From assembly GCF_000702505.1 (NCBI RefSeq), contig NZ_JNIM01000001.1:4812327-4876326 (forward strand): 64,000 bases of DNA. The letters are read 5' to 3'. Under the pieces are notes generated by a model. It ran no database searches, had not been told where the DNA came from, and saw only the letters and a list, made by a program, of their open reading frames with translations. How positions within the stretch are numbered: the stretch's first letter is position 1; each line of letters starts with the position of its first letter. The translations under genes were made by a program, and so were the position numbers. This DNA comes from Thermogemmatispora carboxidivorans (lineage in GTDB: Bacteria; Chloroflexota; Ktedonobacteria; Ktedonobacterales; Ktedonobacteraceae). Below, piece by piece: positions 18,509 through 26,904 of this stretch.

Positions 18509-19486
18509 TCAGACCGAGACCTCTTCTTTGATCCAGGGCGGCAACGTTCCCCAGAGATTGAGAGCGCGGGGGCGAGCATGCCAGAGACGCGGCGGTGTCG
18601 TCACATCTTGATCGTAGTACTGCTCCAGCTCAGCGGACAGCTCGATGTGACAGCCCTCTGGGTCGGCAAAGCGCAGGAAGAGATCATGGCCAGCGCCGTG
18701 GCGCCCAGGACCCCAGAGGACGGGCGCCTCCTGCCGACTGAGGTAATCGGCCCAGGCCAGCAGATCGAGGCCGCTGTCAATCCGGAAGCCGATGTGATCG
18801 ACATCGGGACGCCCCTGGATCAGCACCAGAGTATGATGATCGGTGTTGCAGCGCAACCAGGCCCACTCGCGCAGCAGCCAGTCTGAGATATCAAAGCCCA
18901 GGGCCTCGGTATAAAACTCGACCATTGTCTCCAGATGCGGCGTCTGGAGGGCCAGATGCTGGAGAGCAAGGGGGCGCAGGCGCGCCTGCCGTCGCCCGCT
19001 AGCGGCGGCGTACTGCGTGAAAGCCTCATCGGACGTCACCGAGATCTCAATACGGTTGCCATCGGGATCACGGAACCAGAGCGTATCGCCGCGCTCGCTT
19101 TCGCCATCGCGTGGCTCAAAGGCCAGCTCCACCCCAAGCATATTCAGGCGAGCGGCCAGAGCCGCCAGCTCTGCCTCTGTATCCACCTCGAAGGTCATAT
19201 GATGCAGTCGGCTCTGAGGCAGCACAAAGCGACTATCGGCCTTGCCGGGGCGAGAATCACGAGTATCGGCAAAGAGGGCCAGGCAGTGATGTTCATCGCC
19301 CAAAGCAAGGAAAGCGCTGGCCGCCTCCACCTCCATCTCCTGCCCCACGGTCCGAACCTCGCTTGAGCGCAGATCGAGGCCCACCACCTGGCGATAGAAG
19401 CGGGCCTGTGTCGCCACGTCGCTGGACCAGAGGCCCACATGCGCTAAGCGCCTGACTTTTACCTTCTGAATCTGCTGCTCGCTCAC
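18509..19486 (-). CDS. Two-domain VOC / type I extradiol dioxygenase-like protein
   Basis: This belongs to the glyoxalase/bleomycin-resistance/dioxygenase (VOC) superfamily and has two tandem VOC units, like catechol 2,3-dioxygenases that open aromatic rings next to the hydroxyls. The GTG at 19486 is chosen because GGAGG lies five bases upstream; the longer frame to 19657 adds a low-quality leader. VOC unit 1 starts RRLAHVGLWSSDVATQARFYRQVVG; unit 2 starts ALQHLALQTPHLETMVEFYTEALGFD. Likely iron ligands are the histidines in LQHLAL and VDHIGFRI and the glutamate in CHIELSAE. DPEGCHIEL near the end is typical of extradiol enzymes. 325 residues. The substrate cannot be told. Confidence 0.85.
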   Translation of the reverse strand: MSEQQIQKVKVRRLAHVGLWSSDVATQARFYRQVVGLDLRSSEVRTVGQEMEVEAASAFLALGDEHHCLALFADTRDSRPGKADSRFVLPQSRLHHMTFEVDTEAELAALAARLNMLGVELAFEPRDGESERGDTLWFRDPDGNRIEISVTSDEAFTQYAAASGRRQARLRPLALQHLALQTPHLETMVEFYTEALGFDISDWLLREWAWLRCNTDHHTLVLIQGRPDVDHIGFRIDSGLDLLAWADYLSRQEAPVLWGPGRHGAGHDLFLRFADPEGCHIELSAELEQYYDQDVTTPPRLWHARPRALNLWGTLPPWIKEEVSV

Positions 19487-19653
19487 TACTGCCTCCAGGG
19501 AAGGGAACTGCTGCCGACTGCGGTCACTGGATCGGATGGGCCGACCGGCTGGCTGCTCTAGCTCTTGCGTACTAGCCAGGCGGTCAAAGCTCTCTTTTTC
19601 TGGGGAATCATACCTAGAGTAAGCGAGCCAGGTCAACAGATCTCCCCCAAAGG

Positions 19654-20625
19654 TCATAGCTTTTCGTCCTCACTCTTCTCATTTGTCGGCTCCCCAGCGG
19701 CAGAGGGAGCACGCTCCGCCTCGCCCTGCCCGTTGACTTCCGCGCTACCGCAAGGCCGCGTCACGGGAATCTCTGGCACCTGGCCACCGGTGGACCTGGG
19801 AGACTGCGGCTCAACAGGCAAGTCGCGCTCTGGCAACTCAGGCGCCGGGTCAGCCCCGGAGTGAACGGGGGAGAGACCGAACGCCGACAGTGAGGTAAGG
19901 GGAGCGATCCAGGAAGAGGAGCCAGGTTCATCCGGCGCCCCAATCGAGGAGGAAGGCAGCTCATCCGGCAAAGAGGCCACAGAAGAAGCCGCTCCCCCGG
20001 AGGAAGTGCGCTCACCCCACTCAGAGCGTGCCCCAGCAGCAGACGAGGGCGGCCAGGGAACCTCGGTAAGAGCCGGCTCCAGCTCGCCACGCGAGAGGTC
20101 GAACGTCTCTAGAACCCGCACCAGCGAGGGCGGATCTGGCATCGGGGTCTCCGGCGCCCCCAGCTGGCCAGGCAGGCTCTTCCAGGGCAGGCCAGCCACA
20201 GAGGAGGCCGGAAGGGCGGAATCCATAACCGCCTGCTGCGAGAGGGGTACCGAGGGCAGGTTAGCAGGCCAGCGCGGTCTGAGGGCAAGCAGAGAGACGG
20301 CGAGAGCAAGGGCGGCACCCACCGGCAGAAACCAGAGATGCCAGAGGACAGCCAGCACCAGTGTCCCCCCGCTCAGCATGGAGGATGCCACGAGCGCAGC
20401 CAAAAAGAGGCGCGGCAGCCATTGCGGCAGAGCCACAGGCGGCCTTGGCGGCTGAGATGACCGACGCCGCATCAAGCGAGCACGGCGGCGCTGAGCGGCC
20501 CTGTTGGTCTCCACCAGCCGCCGCGCCGCGGCAGGCCAGAGCGCGCGACTCACCCCATGTGAGAGGTTGCTCGCGCGCTCAACCAGAATATAGACTTTTC
20601 TGTCGCTCTTGCTGTCTTCACTCAT
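19654..20625 (-). CDS. Hypothetical membrane protein with Pro/Ser/Glu-rich tail
   Basis: I do not recognise this protein. About 323 residues; the ATG at 20625 (or the adjoining GTG at 20628) follows a GGGGTGG purine run. The first 60 residues are basic (RRLVETNRAAQRRRARLMRRR). Two adjacent hydrophobic segments follow (PRLFLAALVASSMLSGGTLVLAVL and LWFLPVGAALALAVSLLAL), then about 200 residues rich in Pro, Ser, Ala and Glu without globular character. The arrangement predicts a membrane hairpin with a long disordered tail; the basic N-terminus suggests both termini are cytoplasmic. It precedes the VOC gene by about 170 bases on the same strand. The function is unknown. Confidence 0.6.
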   Translation of the reverse strand: MSEDSKSDRKVYILVERASNLSHGVSRALWPAAARRLVETNRAAQRRRARLMRRRSSQPPRPPVALPQWLPRLFLAALVASSMLSGGTLVLAVLWHLWFLPVGAALALAVSLLALRPRWPANLPSVPLSQQAVMDSALPASSVAGLPWKSLPGQLGAPETPMPDPPSLVRVLETFDLSRGELEPALTEVPWPPSSAAGARSEWGERTSSGGAASSVASLPDELPSSSIGAPDEPGSSSWIAPLTSLSAFGLSPVHSGADPAPELPERDLPVEPQSPRSTGGQVPEIPVTRPCGSAEVNGQGEAERAPSAAGEPTNEKSEDEKL

Positions 20626-20628
20626 CAC

Positions 20629-21921
20629 ACATCCACCCCTGTGGCAAGAACAGGGCCACCACCCAGTCCCCCCAGAGAGATGACAGCCAGATGATCGATC
20701 CTTCCTGTCGCGATACTGAAGTGCCGGCAGGAAGCCGGTGACACCTCAGTGCCTCCGCGAGGGACACGTATGGAGACAGAGGCACGCACCACACCACACA
20801 TCATCCCTTGCTATATACGATGATACGCCGGGTACCAAAAAGGAGATACTGGCCGGACGGCAGTCTATCGTACGAGTCCTCCAGGAGAACCGTACACCAC
20901 CACCAACGAACAAACAACCCCACCGCAGCGGGAACCCCCCTGACGGGCGGCCTTGAGCTGGCCCTTCCCGAGGCGGGCGGCATCGTCACCCCACCACCAC
21001 ATAGCTACCTCCTGCCGGCCTGCCTGCCTTCGGACGCATGCATCCGGCAGGCGGAGGCAACCCGCCCCGAGTCGGACCATGCTTTCCCGCACCGTCCGCG
21101 CCATAGCTACAGCCCGGCGGCACCGTACATAGCAGCGCCGTGGCGGCACGCTTTGGTCCGCGCGTCTCGCACTTCGCCCGCCCGTCCCTCCACGCACCGC
21201 CAACGACGCGCCACCACCGAGAGGCCCGAACATGCCACGCCCCCAGGCACTGGCCGCAGCGAAAGCCAGCCCCGACACGCGCACGCTCTACTTCCAGACC
21301 TCTCCGCGTCTGCTCGTGCCCGCGCATTGGCACTTCACTACCGCGACAGGAACACGCTCACGTGTGCACCTGCACCGTAGCAAGTCAGAAGGAGCACGCT
21401 CCTTCTCGAATACCACCCCCGCTTCTTCAGCTTCAAACAAGCTCCGATCTGAGATCACGCTTTTATTGTACCTCTCTCTCCTTCTTCATCGGTTACGATA
21501 GGATGAAATTTGAGTTGAGAAACAAAAGCATGTATTGCAGATTTCTTAACTCTTTGATAGATTTATTGCACTCTACAAAGATATTATCCTGAAAGGTATC
21601 AGAGCAATACAAAAACTAAGTACAGAGATAACAATGTTATTTTGCATCTATGCAGGAAGAAGGGGGAGGAACAGGGAAACAGTTAGCAGACTAGAAGAAG
21701 AAGAAGTGGAGCAAGAGCAGAGACGGACCATCTCAGCGAGAGCGCAGCGCTAGTCAGCCCTCAACGGGTCCAGAAAACCAGAGGCAGGAGAGAAAGGCGG
21801 TGAAGAAGAGCGAGCCACAGGCTCCTTGTCCCGTCCACCAGCAAGCAGAGCGGCAGCAGTCAGGGGCACCAGCCCTGAACAGCTCCGAGAGAGGAACGCC
21901 CCAACGCTGGCAACCGCAAGC
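20629..21921. other. Gene-free GC-rich block of unknown nature
   Basis: Almost 1.3 kb without a believable gene. From about 20,790 to 21,420 the sequence is GC-rich and full of CACC/GGTG and CGCC runs, and overlapping frames stay open on both strands by composition alone. It holds several strong hairpins: arms 21387-21395 and 21398-21406 (9 bp, 2-base gap), and a pair around 21020-21050 built on GCCTGCC/GGCAGGC. From 21,470 to 21,660 it turns sharply AT-rich, with a possible minus-strand promoter (TTGTAT, 18 bases, GATAAT; plus 21583-21612) pointing into the GC-rich part. It could encode a long structured RNA; no known RNA family is recognised. Confidence 0.5.
21583..21612 (-). promoter_or_regulatory. 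Possible promoter reading into the GC-rich block
   Basis: On the minus strand: TTGTAT (plus 21607-21612), an 18-base spacer and GATAAT (plus 21583-21588), within an AT-rich island. No gene follows, so a transcript from here would be non-coding. Confidence 0.3.
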
Positions 21922-21948
21922 GAGAAAGGAGAGCCGCCGCGGTTCTCC
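21922..21948 (-). terminator. Terminator of the min genes
   Basis: On the minus strand a 21-base hairpin (plus 21928-21948; eight pairs, one mismatch, 3-base loop) is followed by TTTCTC, about 50 bases after the minE stop codon. Confidence 0.55.
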
Positions 21949-21998
21949 TCCTCCGTCGGGCCAGGTCAGGACACGCCCCCACCCTCTTGTCCCAGCTG

Positions 21999-22349
21999 CT
22001 AGGACGACGGCTCCTCGCGCTCAATCTCCACCTGGAGCGGTCCCTCCAGCCCCTCGGCAGACGGCCCATAGTAGGGTGGGTCCCACTCAAACGTAATCTT
22101 CTGACGCTTGATTGGGACAGCGGCCTGCAGCTTATCCCAGCGATCTTCACGGGTCATCGTAATTTCCACATGCTGCTCATCGACCTCCAGGCGTTCGGAG
22201 ATCACCCGCAGCAGATCGGCTTTGATCTGCTCCAGCAGCTCCGGGTTGACCTTCACCCGGTCCTGGACCAGGACCACCTTCAGGCGTTCCTTCGCCAGCT
22301 CGCCGGGCCTGGGCCGCTTGCGACTGGCCATAAAATCAAGCATACTCAT
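21999..22349 (-). CDS. minE: Cell division topological specificity factor MinE
   Basis: MinE binds MinD on the membrane, stimulates its ATPase and restricts division inhibition so that septa form in the right place. At 116 residues it is slightly longer than the usual 85-100. The N-terminal amphipathic/MinD-binding part is MLDFMASRKRPRPGELAKERLKVVLVQDR, matching the family's A..RLk.vL..DR block; the topological domain follows (VNPELLEQIKADLLRVISERLEVDEQHVEI). The C-terminal 45 residues (DRWDKLQAAVPIKRQKITFEW onward) are an extension. GGAGG lies just after the minD stop, 9 bases before the ATG, so minE is tightly linked to minD. Confidence 0.92.
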   Translation of the reverse strand: MSMLDFMASRKRPRPGELAKERLKVVLVQDRVKVNPELLEQIKADLLRVISERLEVDEQHVEITMTREDRWDKLQAAVPIKRQKITFEWDPPYYGPSAEGLEGPLQVEIEREEPSS

Positions 22350-22367
22350 GCACCATCGCCTCCTTGA

Positions 22368-23204
22368 TCAGGACGGCCAGGACCGTGTGCGCTTCCCAAT
22401 CGCAGCGGGGCCGAAACCCACCAGGCGGCGCAAGCGCTCCATCAGCGTTGGCGCCTCCATTAGCTCCTCAAGAGGGATCTCCTCACCCAGAATGCGCAGC
22501 GCAGCATTCATAAATGCCTGACCGGCACGCGAGCGCTTATCATAGACCACCGGCTCGCCCTTATTGGTGGCCACGATAATCAACTCATCTTCGGGGACAA
22601 TACCTAGCAGATCGATTCCAAGCACTTCCAGCACATCCGCCACATCCATCATATCACCGCGTTTCACCATGTCGGGACGCAGGCGGTTGAGAATCAGGCG
22701 CGGCTCCGGCTTGCCCGCCGCCTCGACCAGCCCGATGATGCGATCGGCATCGCGCACCGAGGCCATCTCGGGATTGGTGACAATGATGATCTCATCGGCG
22801 CCCACGATGGCATTGCGAAAGCCCTGCTCGATGCCTGCGGGCGAATCGATGAGCACAAACTCGAACTCCTGGCGCAGCTGCTGGCAGAGCTGCACCATCT
22901 GGACACTATTGATGGCATTCTTATCGCGCGTCTGAGCAGCGGGCAACAGGTAGAGTTCGGGCAAACGCTTATCTTTAATCAGCGCCTGACGCAGACGACA
23001 CTGCCCCTCAACCACATCGACCAGATCGTAGACGATGCGGTTCTCCAGTCCCAGCACAGCATCGAGATTGCGGAGCCCGATATCTGCATCAACTACCACC
23101 ACCTTCTTACCCTGCATAGCCAGGGCTGTTCCCAGGTTCGCCGTTGTCGTAGTCTTGCCAACGCCGCCCTTGCCCGAAGTAATCGTGATCACCCGGCTAT
23201 CCAT
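22368..23204 (-). CDS. minD: Septum site-determining ATPase MinD
   Basis: MinD is a ParA/MinD-family ATPase that binds the inner membrane in its ATP form and recruits MinC to block division. The deviant Walker A motif is intact (TSGKGGVGKTTTTANLG, at the extreme N-terminus), as are the switch I region DADIGLRNLDAVLGLENR and the Walker B-like FVLIDSPAGIEQGF. The ATG at 23204 (MDSRVITITS) is preferred since AGGGAG lies seven bases upstream; an ATG at 23210 is nearly as good. About 278 residues, normal size. The C-terminus ends LMERLRRLVGFGP, a basic amphipathic stretch fitting the membrane-targeting helix. The order is minC, a 388-base gap, minD, minE on the minus strand. Confidence 0.95.
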   Translation of the reverse strand: MDSRVITITSGKGGVGKTTTTANLGTALAMQGKKVVVVDADIGLRNLDAVLGLENRIVYDLVDVVEGQCRLRQALIKDKRLPELYLLPAAQTRDKNAINSVQMVQLCQQLRQEFEFVLIDSPAGIEQGFRNAIVGADEIIIVTNPEMASVRDADRIIGLVEAAGKPEPRLILNRLRPDMVKRGDMMDVADVLEVLGIDLLGIVPEDELIIVATNKGEPVVYDKRSRAGQAFMNAALRILGEEIPLEELMEAPTLMERLRRLVGFGPAAIGKRTRSWPS

Positions 23205-23592
23205 GCGCATGCTCCCTGTCGATTCGGAAAACACCGTTCTTTTCGCACACCTAGCAAAATATCACAGCGGCGACCAGTCGCCAGGTGGTCCCTCCAGCCA
23301 CTCACCAGCCGGCCAGAGGTTTCATCAACAAACCAGCTGGTCAAATTGGAGCAGCAAGCAGGGCAGGGGTCGCGACACTTCTCGCTCAGCCCCTCCTGCT
23401 GGCCACTGCTGTGCTTCCTCTAATCTCACCACGGATGCCAGCCGGCTCAGGGAGACGCCCCAGCTCCAGGCCGCCCCAGCTACCACCCGGTCTCACTCTC
23501 CAGAGCAGCCAGCCTCATCGCCAGCAACCAGCAGCAGCCCATTAGAGCGCCTGGCCGGACCGGAGCCAGCCCACCCCACGTGCTGGCTCTCC
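23205..23592. other. minC-minD intercistronic region
   Basis: A 388-base gap inside an otherwise compact min cluster. A stem-loop (arms 23563-23570 and 23582-23589) lies directly after the minC stop, without a U-run. A 14-base palindrome (GGCGACCAGTCGCC, 23269-23282) lies about 65 bases upstream of minD and could be an operator. A weak minus-strand -10-like TATTTT follows it. minD/minE may therefore have their own promoter. Confidence 0.4.
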
Positions 23593-24525
23593 TTACTTAC
23601 GCGGCGGGCGACCATTGAGCCAGGTTTCGACCACAATCTGGCCCTGGCGAATCGAGGCCACTTCTGGACGCGGCTGCACCTCTAGCCCCTCGGGCGGACG
23701 AGAGAGCAAATGGGCAATCCGCAGCTGGACAGGCGCCAGCAGAAGCGCACAGACCAGCGCCTGCTCGTTATCGGGATAGCCGGCATGGACCATACCGCGC
23801 AAGACTCCCCAGACGATCACGTCCCCCCCCGCTACGACCTCTGCACCTGGATTGACATCGCCCAGGACTACAATATTGCTGTGGTGGTGAATCGCCTGGC
23901 CAGAACGCACCGTCCGACGCAAAAAGAGCGTATCATCTGACTCACGCGGATCACGTTGACCCGCCGTTAGCCCCAGGTCCACTGTCACAGCCCCTGCTCC
24001 TGTCTTCTCATAGGGCGAGTATGGCGCATATGGCCCAGCAGCAGCATAGGCAGGCCCTCCGTTCAGACCCAGCCCCAGCCTGGCCCCCTCGCTCAGGCTC
24101 CCCCTGCGCATGCCGGCAACCTGCTCCAGGGAGACAATCGACATCCGATAATGTGCCAGCAAATTTTCGAGCTGAACCCGCTCGCTGGCCTGGAGCACTC
24201 GCTGGCGGGTGTCAACCGTCAGCGTGGCCCCGCGAAAAAAATCCGGAGCTTCAGCCAGCCGCTCGGCCAGCGCTTGCAGCAGCTCACTAAATGGCGTATC
24301 CGGCTCCAGCGTCAAGAGCAGACCGTGGCGCGTCCCCTTGATGGCGATCTGCCCCTGCACAGGCAGCTTCTCCTCTCGCCTCTCCCCCTCACTGGTCACC
24401 AACCAGGAAGGGGCTTCGCCCGCCTTCTTCAGCCGGTCACGCGCAGTCGACATCGCCTGCTCGGCAGAACCCTGCGCACTCATTTCGTTCGCTGCTTTTC
24501 TTGTATCAGCTTCTTCTCTTTTCAT
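23593..24525 (-). CDS. minC: Septum site-determining protein MinC
   Basis: MinC inhibits FtsZ polymerisation and is carried by MinD. The C-terminal beta-helix domain is clear (RSGQAIHHHSNIVVLGDVNPGAEVVAGGDVIVWGVLRGMVHAGY, about residues 205-250), with the MinD-binding GDV and G..DV.VWG..RG.VHAG signature. The N-terminal FtsZ-facing domain begins near IAIKGTRHGLLLTLEP (about residue 60). Before this lies a charged leader of about 55 residues, so the true start may be internal; no good Shine-Dalgarno decides it. A middle linker rich in Gly/Ala/Tyr/Pro (NGGPAYAAAGPYAPYSPYEK) is a local feature. 310 residues against about 230 in E. coli. A consensus promoter lies at 24660-24688. Confidence 0.92.
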   Translation of the reverse strand: MKREEADTRKAANEMSAQGSAEQAMSTARDRLKKAGEAPSWLVTSEGERREEKLPVQGQIAIKGTRHGLLLTLEPDTPFSELLQALAERLAEAPDFFRGATLTVDTRQRVLQASERVQLENLLAHYRMSIVSLEQVAGMRRGSLSEGARLGLGLNGGPAYAAAGPYAPYSPYEKTGAGAVTVDLGLTAGQRDPRESDDTLFLRRTVRSGQAIHHHSNIVVLGDVNPGAEVVAGGDVIVWGVLRGMVHAGYPDNEQALVCALLLAPVQLRIAHLLSRPPEGLEVQPRPEVASIRQGQIVVETWLNGRPPRK

Positions 24526-24659
24526 TCAAGCAGGAGTTTCGATTTCTTACCAGCGCCACTCTTTTACCCGTTCTGCTTCAATATCCTTTTGAGGGTGGCC
24601 GCCTGCAGTCGAACGGGCCATCTGCTACAAAGAACCACCTTCTGACGCTACCAGGTTAC

Positions 24660-24688
24660 AGTATAAACGCCAGAGCAACAAAACGCAA
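24660..24688 (-). promoter_or_regulatory. Promoter of minC
   Basis: On the minus strand: TTGCGT (plus 24683-24688), a 17-base spacer and TATACT (plus 24660-24665). Transcription would begin near 24,653, leaving a leader of about 128 bases before the annotated start. Confidence 0.65.
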
Positions 24689-25155
24689 TAGGAGCAGCTT
24701 CTTTGCCTCTCTTTGCTAGCCGGCGTTTCTCCCTAGTTCAGGTGATAGCGCGCACCCCCTCACCCGGCTTGCTGTTTGGGAGGCACCTTTGATTGAGGCA
24801 AATATTACTACATTCCTATTGGTAGATGAGGGACTGGACACCGGCCCCTCGACTCATCTATTATAGTGATACATTCTCCCCGCTCTCTTATCCGTGCGTC
24901 CAAGATAGGGGAAGCGATTCACGACTTCTATCACAGGCCAGGAGTTTTTCACTGCAGAGATCACTCTTGCTCTTCCATATGGCCATTACTCGTATTTCCT
25001 CGGCCAAGGTTAAGGAGGCGATTGGTCACCCAGTGCTGGGTTGACGGTCGCGATCTCTTCAGTTGGCCGGTACCCGGATGGCCTGGCCATCCAGCGCCGC
25101 TGCTCCGGCTTCCGGCCTGGCTCTGGACGATTTGAACCTTCAGGAGTTCATTACA
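24689..25155. other. Long upstream/leader region of an APC permease gene
   Basis: About 470 bases without a gene. On the plus strand TGGACA (24835-24840), 18 bases and TATTAT (24859-24864) form a possible promoter, giving a leader of about 285 bases. The leader contains a CCCA-gtgc-TGGG hairpin near 25030-25041 and a nearly perfect palindrome GGATGGCC-t-GGCCATCC at about 25076-25092. No known riboswitch or T-box motif is recognised. Confidence 0.4.
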
Positions 25156-26637
25156 ATGGCTTTAGAAGCTTTGCAGCGTCTGGACCAGCAAAAGGGCGAT
25201 CTCCCCTCTCAAAACTATGTTCCACGGACGATGCCCCAGGCTCTCGGCATGTTCGACATGATGATGATCTTCATGATGATCATGCTCTTCATTAATAATC
25301 CAGTAAGCACGATAAGCGCGGGACCTGCCGCTTTTACTTACTGGTTGCTGGGAGCTGCGGTCTTCTTTATCCCCTGCGTACTTGGTGTTGCTCAGCTGGG
25401 TGCTCTCTACCCTCATGAAGGCTCAACTTATATCTGGACCCATCGCGCACTGGGGAATTTCTGGGGCTTCTTCGCTAGCCTGATTTTCTGGATGCCAGGC
25501 CTGCTGGCGATGGTTGCGAGCCTAAGCATTGGCATCGCCTTTATTCAGGGCTTAAATCCTTCCTGGCTGACTCAGCCCTGGCAGCAGGGCCTGCTCTGTA
25601 TCGCCTTGTTGATCGCTTCCACCGTGCTGGCGCTGCAGCCGATGAGCACGCTGCGCTTGGTGATCAATGCGGTTACGCTCATGACCTACGCGGTGGTGGT
25701 CTTGCTCGGCGGTGCGGCTCTGATCTGGCTGGCCACTGGTCATCATACAGCGACGCCTTTCAACGATCTCCATTCCTGGGGAATCGATCCTTCTAACTTC
25801 GTGCTCTATGGAAGTGTGGTGCTGGCCTATCTCGGTGCCGATGTCTCGATGATCCTTGGTGGCGAAATGGCTAGTGAGCGCATTGCCGCGCGCCACGTCT
25901 CCTGGGGCGGCCTCTTTGTGATTCTCAGCTATCTGGTGATCACCTTCGCCCTCCTGGTCGTTCTTGGTCCCGACGCCGCCAGCCAGGGGCCTTTTGCGGT
26001 GATCAGCGTCATCGATCACGTCTTCGGCAAGTTCCTGGGAAATGTGGCCGCAGTCTGTGTGATTGCTTATTTTCCGATCTTCACCACCCTTTTGAATGTG
26101 GCCTTCTCCCGCTTGCTGATGGTCGCCAGCATTGACCGCTTCCTGCCGCTGGGGCTGAGCCGCTTGAATCGCAATCGCCAGCCCGCGAATGCCATCGTCT
26201 TCCAGACGGTGGTGGCCTCTCTGTGTGCCGCCTTGATCTTCCTGTTGCCCTATCTATTGCCTCTGGGACAGCCCACCGATTTGGCCACAGTGGTCTTTAC
26301 GGTGACGCTCTCGGTGCTGACTCTGGTCTGGGCTTTTTCTTCAATCTTTATCTTTGTCGATCTGGCGATCTTCTATTTCCGCCAGCGCGAGCGCTTCCTG
26401 CGCCTGCTGGTGGTGCCACTTCCAGTGCTGTGGCTCTGTATTATCATCGCGCCCCTTGCCTGCTTAATGGCAATGATTGTAACATTATTGTACTCGCCGA
26501 TCCCACAACAGATCAGCAATGGCCAATGGTGGTACATTGTAGGCGGCTTGACGGTGATTTGCCTGGTGCTCTGCGGCATCGCCAGTATGTTCGCTATTAG
26601 CCAAGCCGCCTGGCAGGATCAGAGCTTCGAAGCGTGA
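25156..26637 (+). CDS. APC-family amino acid permease
   Basis: This is an inner-membrane transporter of the APC superfamily. The ATG at 25156 has AGGAG (25142-25146) nine bases upstream; the longer frame from 25063 is not supported. The protein (493 residues) begins MALEALQRLDQQKGDLPSQ and enters a run of about 12 helices, with YVPRTMPQALGMFDMMM at the first membrane entry, LYPHEGSTYIWTHRALG, the FSRLLMVASIDRFLP block and a C-terminal ISQAAWQDQSF. It lacks the EETRDPRR type of loop seen in 2520-3962 and 26905-28329. It is clearly a paralogue of 55224-56714, with parallel blocks (YVP(R/K)(T/A)MP, LNP/LNHSWLT(Q/E)PWQQGL, FSRLL/FARLL). The substrate is unknown. Confidence 0.9.
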   Translation: MALEALQRLDQQKGDLPSQNYVPRTMPQALGMFDMMMIFMMIMLFINNPVSTISAGPAAFTYWLLGAAVFFIPCVLGVAQLGALYPHEGSTYIWTHRALGNFWGFFASLIFWMPGLLAMVASLSIGIAFIQGLNPSWLTQPWQQGLLCIALLIASTVLALQPMSTLRLVINAVTLMTYAVVVLLGGAALIWLATGHHTATPFNDLHSWGIDPSNFVLYGSVVLAYLGADVSMILGGEMASERIAARHVSWGGLFVILSYLVITFALLVVLGPDAASQGPFAVISVIDHVFGKFLGNVAAVCVIAYFPIFTTLLNVAFSRLLMVASIDRFLPLGLSRLNRNRQPANAIVFQTVVASLCAALIFLLPYLLPLGQPTDLATVVFTVTLSVLTLVWAFSSIFIFVDLAIFYFRQRERFLRLLVVPLPVLWLCIIIAPLACLMAMIVTLLYSPIPQQISNGQWWYIVGGLTVICLVLCGIASMFAISQAAWQDQSFEA

Positions 26638-26650
26638 ACAGACCTTGCTC

Positions 26651-26680
26651 GCTGCCGCTCCAGGGTGCCGGAGCGGCAGC
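26651..26680 (+). terminator. Stem-loop after APC permease gene
   Basis: A perfect 11-bp inverted repeat (arms 26651-26661 and 26670-26680, 8-base loop) sits 14 bases after the stop codon and is followed by CTCTTCC. The T-run is poor, so termination may be partial. Confidence 0.55.
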
Positions 26681-26904
26681 CTCTTCCACTTGCGCTGATG
26701 GCCGAGCGCCGTTCGAGATCCGACCCGGTCTGGAGTGGCTCGCTCTGTCACGCGCCGGGCTGAGGTCTGTTGACTGCTCTCTGCTCTCTTCGCCACGCTG
26801 CTGCCCCGTCCCGGTGGGGCCACAGCCGCTTTCGGGTCACGAGCGGCCTTGGTGTCGGCTGCTCGCCTATAGTTATTTCGTTGTTTGTAAAGGAGTGGAT
26901 CGCC

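Noticed and set aside
20808..21380. 190-codon plus-strand frame and minus-strand frames at 20865-21333
   Set aside because: Overlapping frames on both strands with Arg/Pro/His- or Gly/Arg/Trp-rich peptides, no ribosome binding sites; considered a composition effect in a non-coding block.
24871..25155. T-box or known amino-acid riboswitch before the APC permease
   Set aside because: The conserved T-box sequence and other known riboswitch cores are not found; only generic hairpins are visible.
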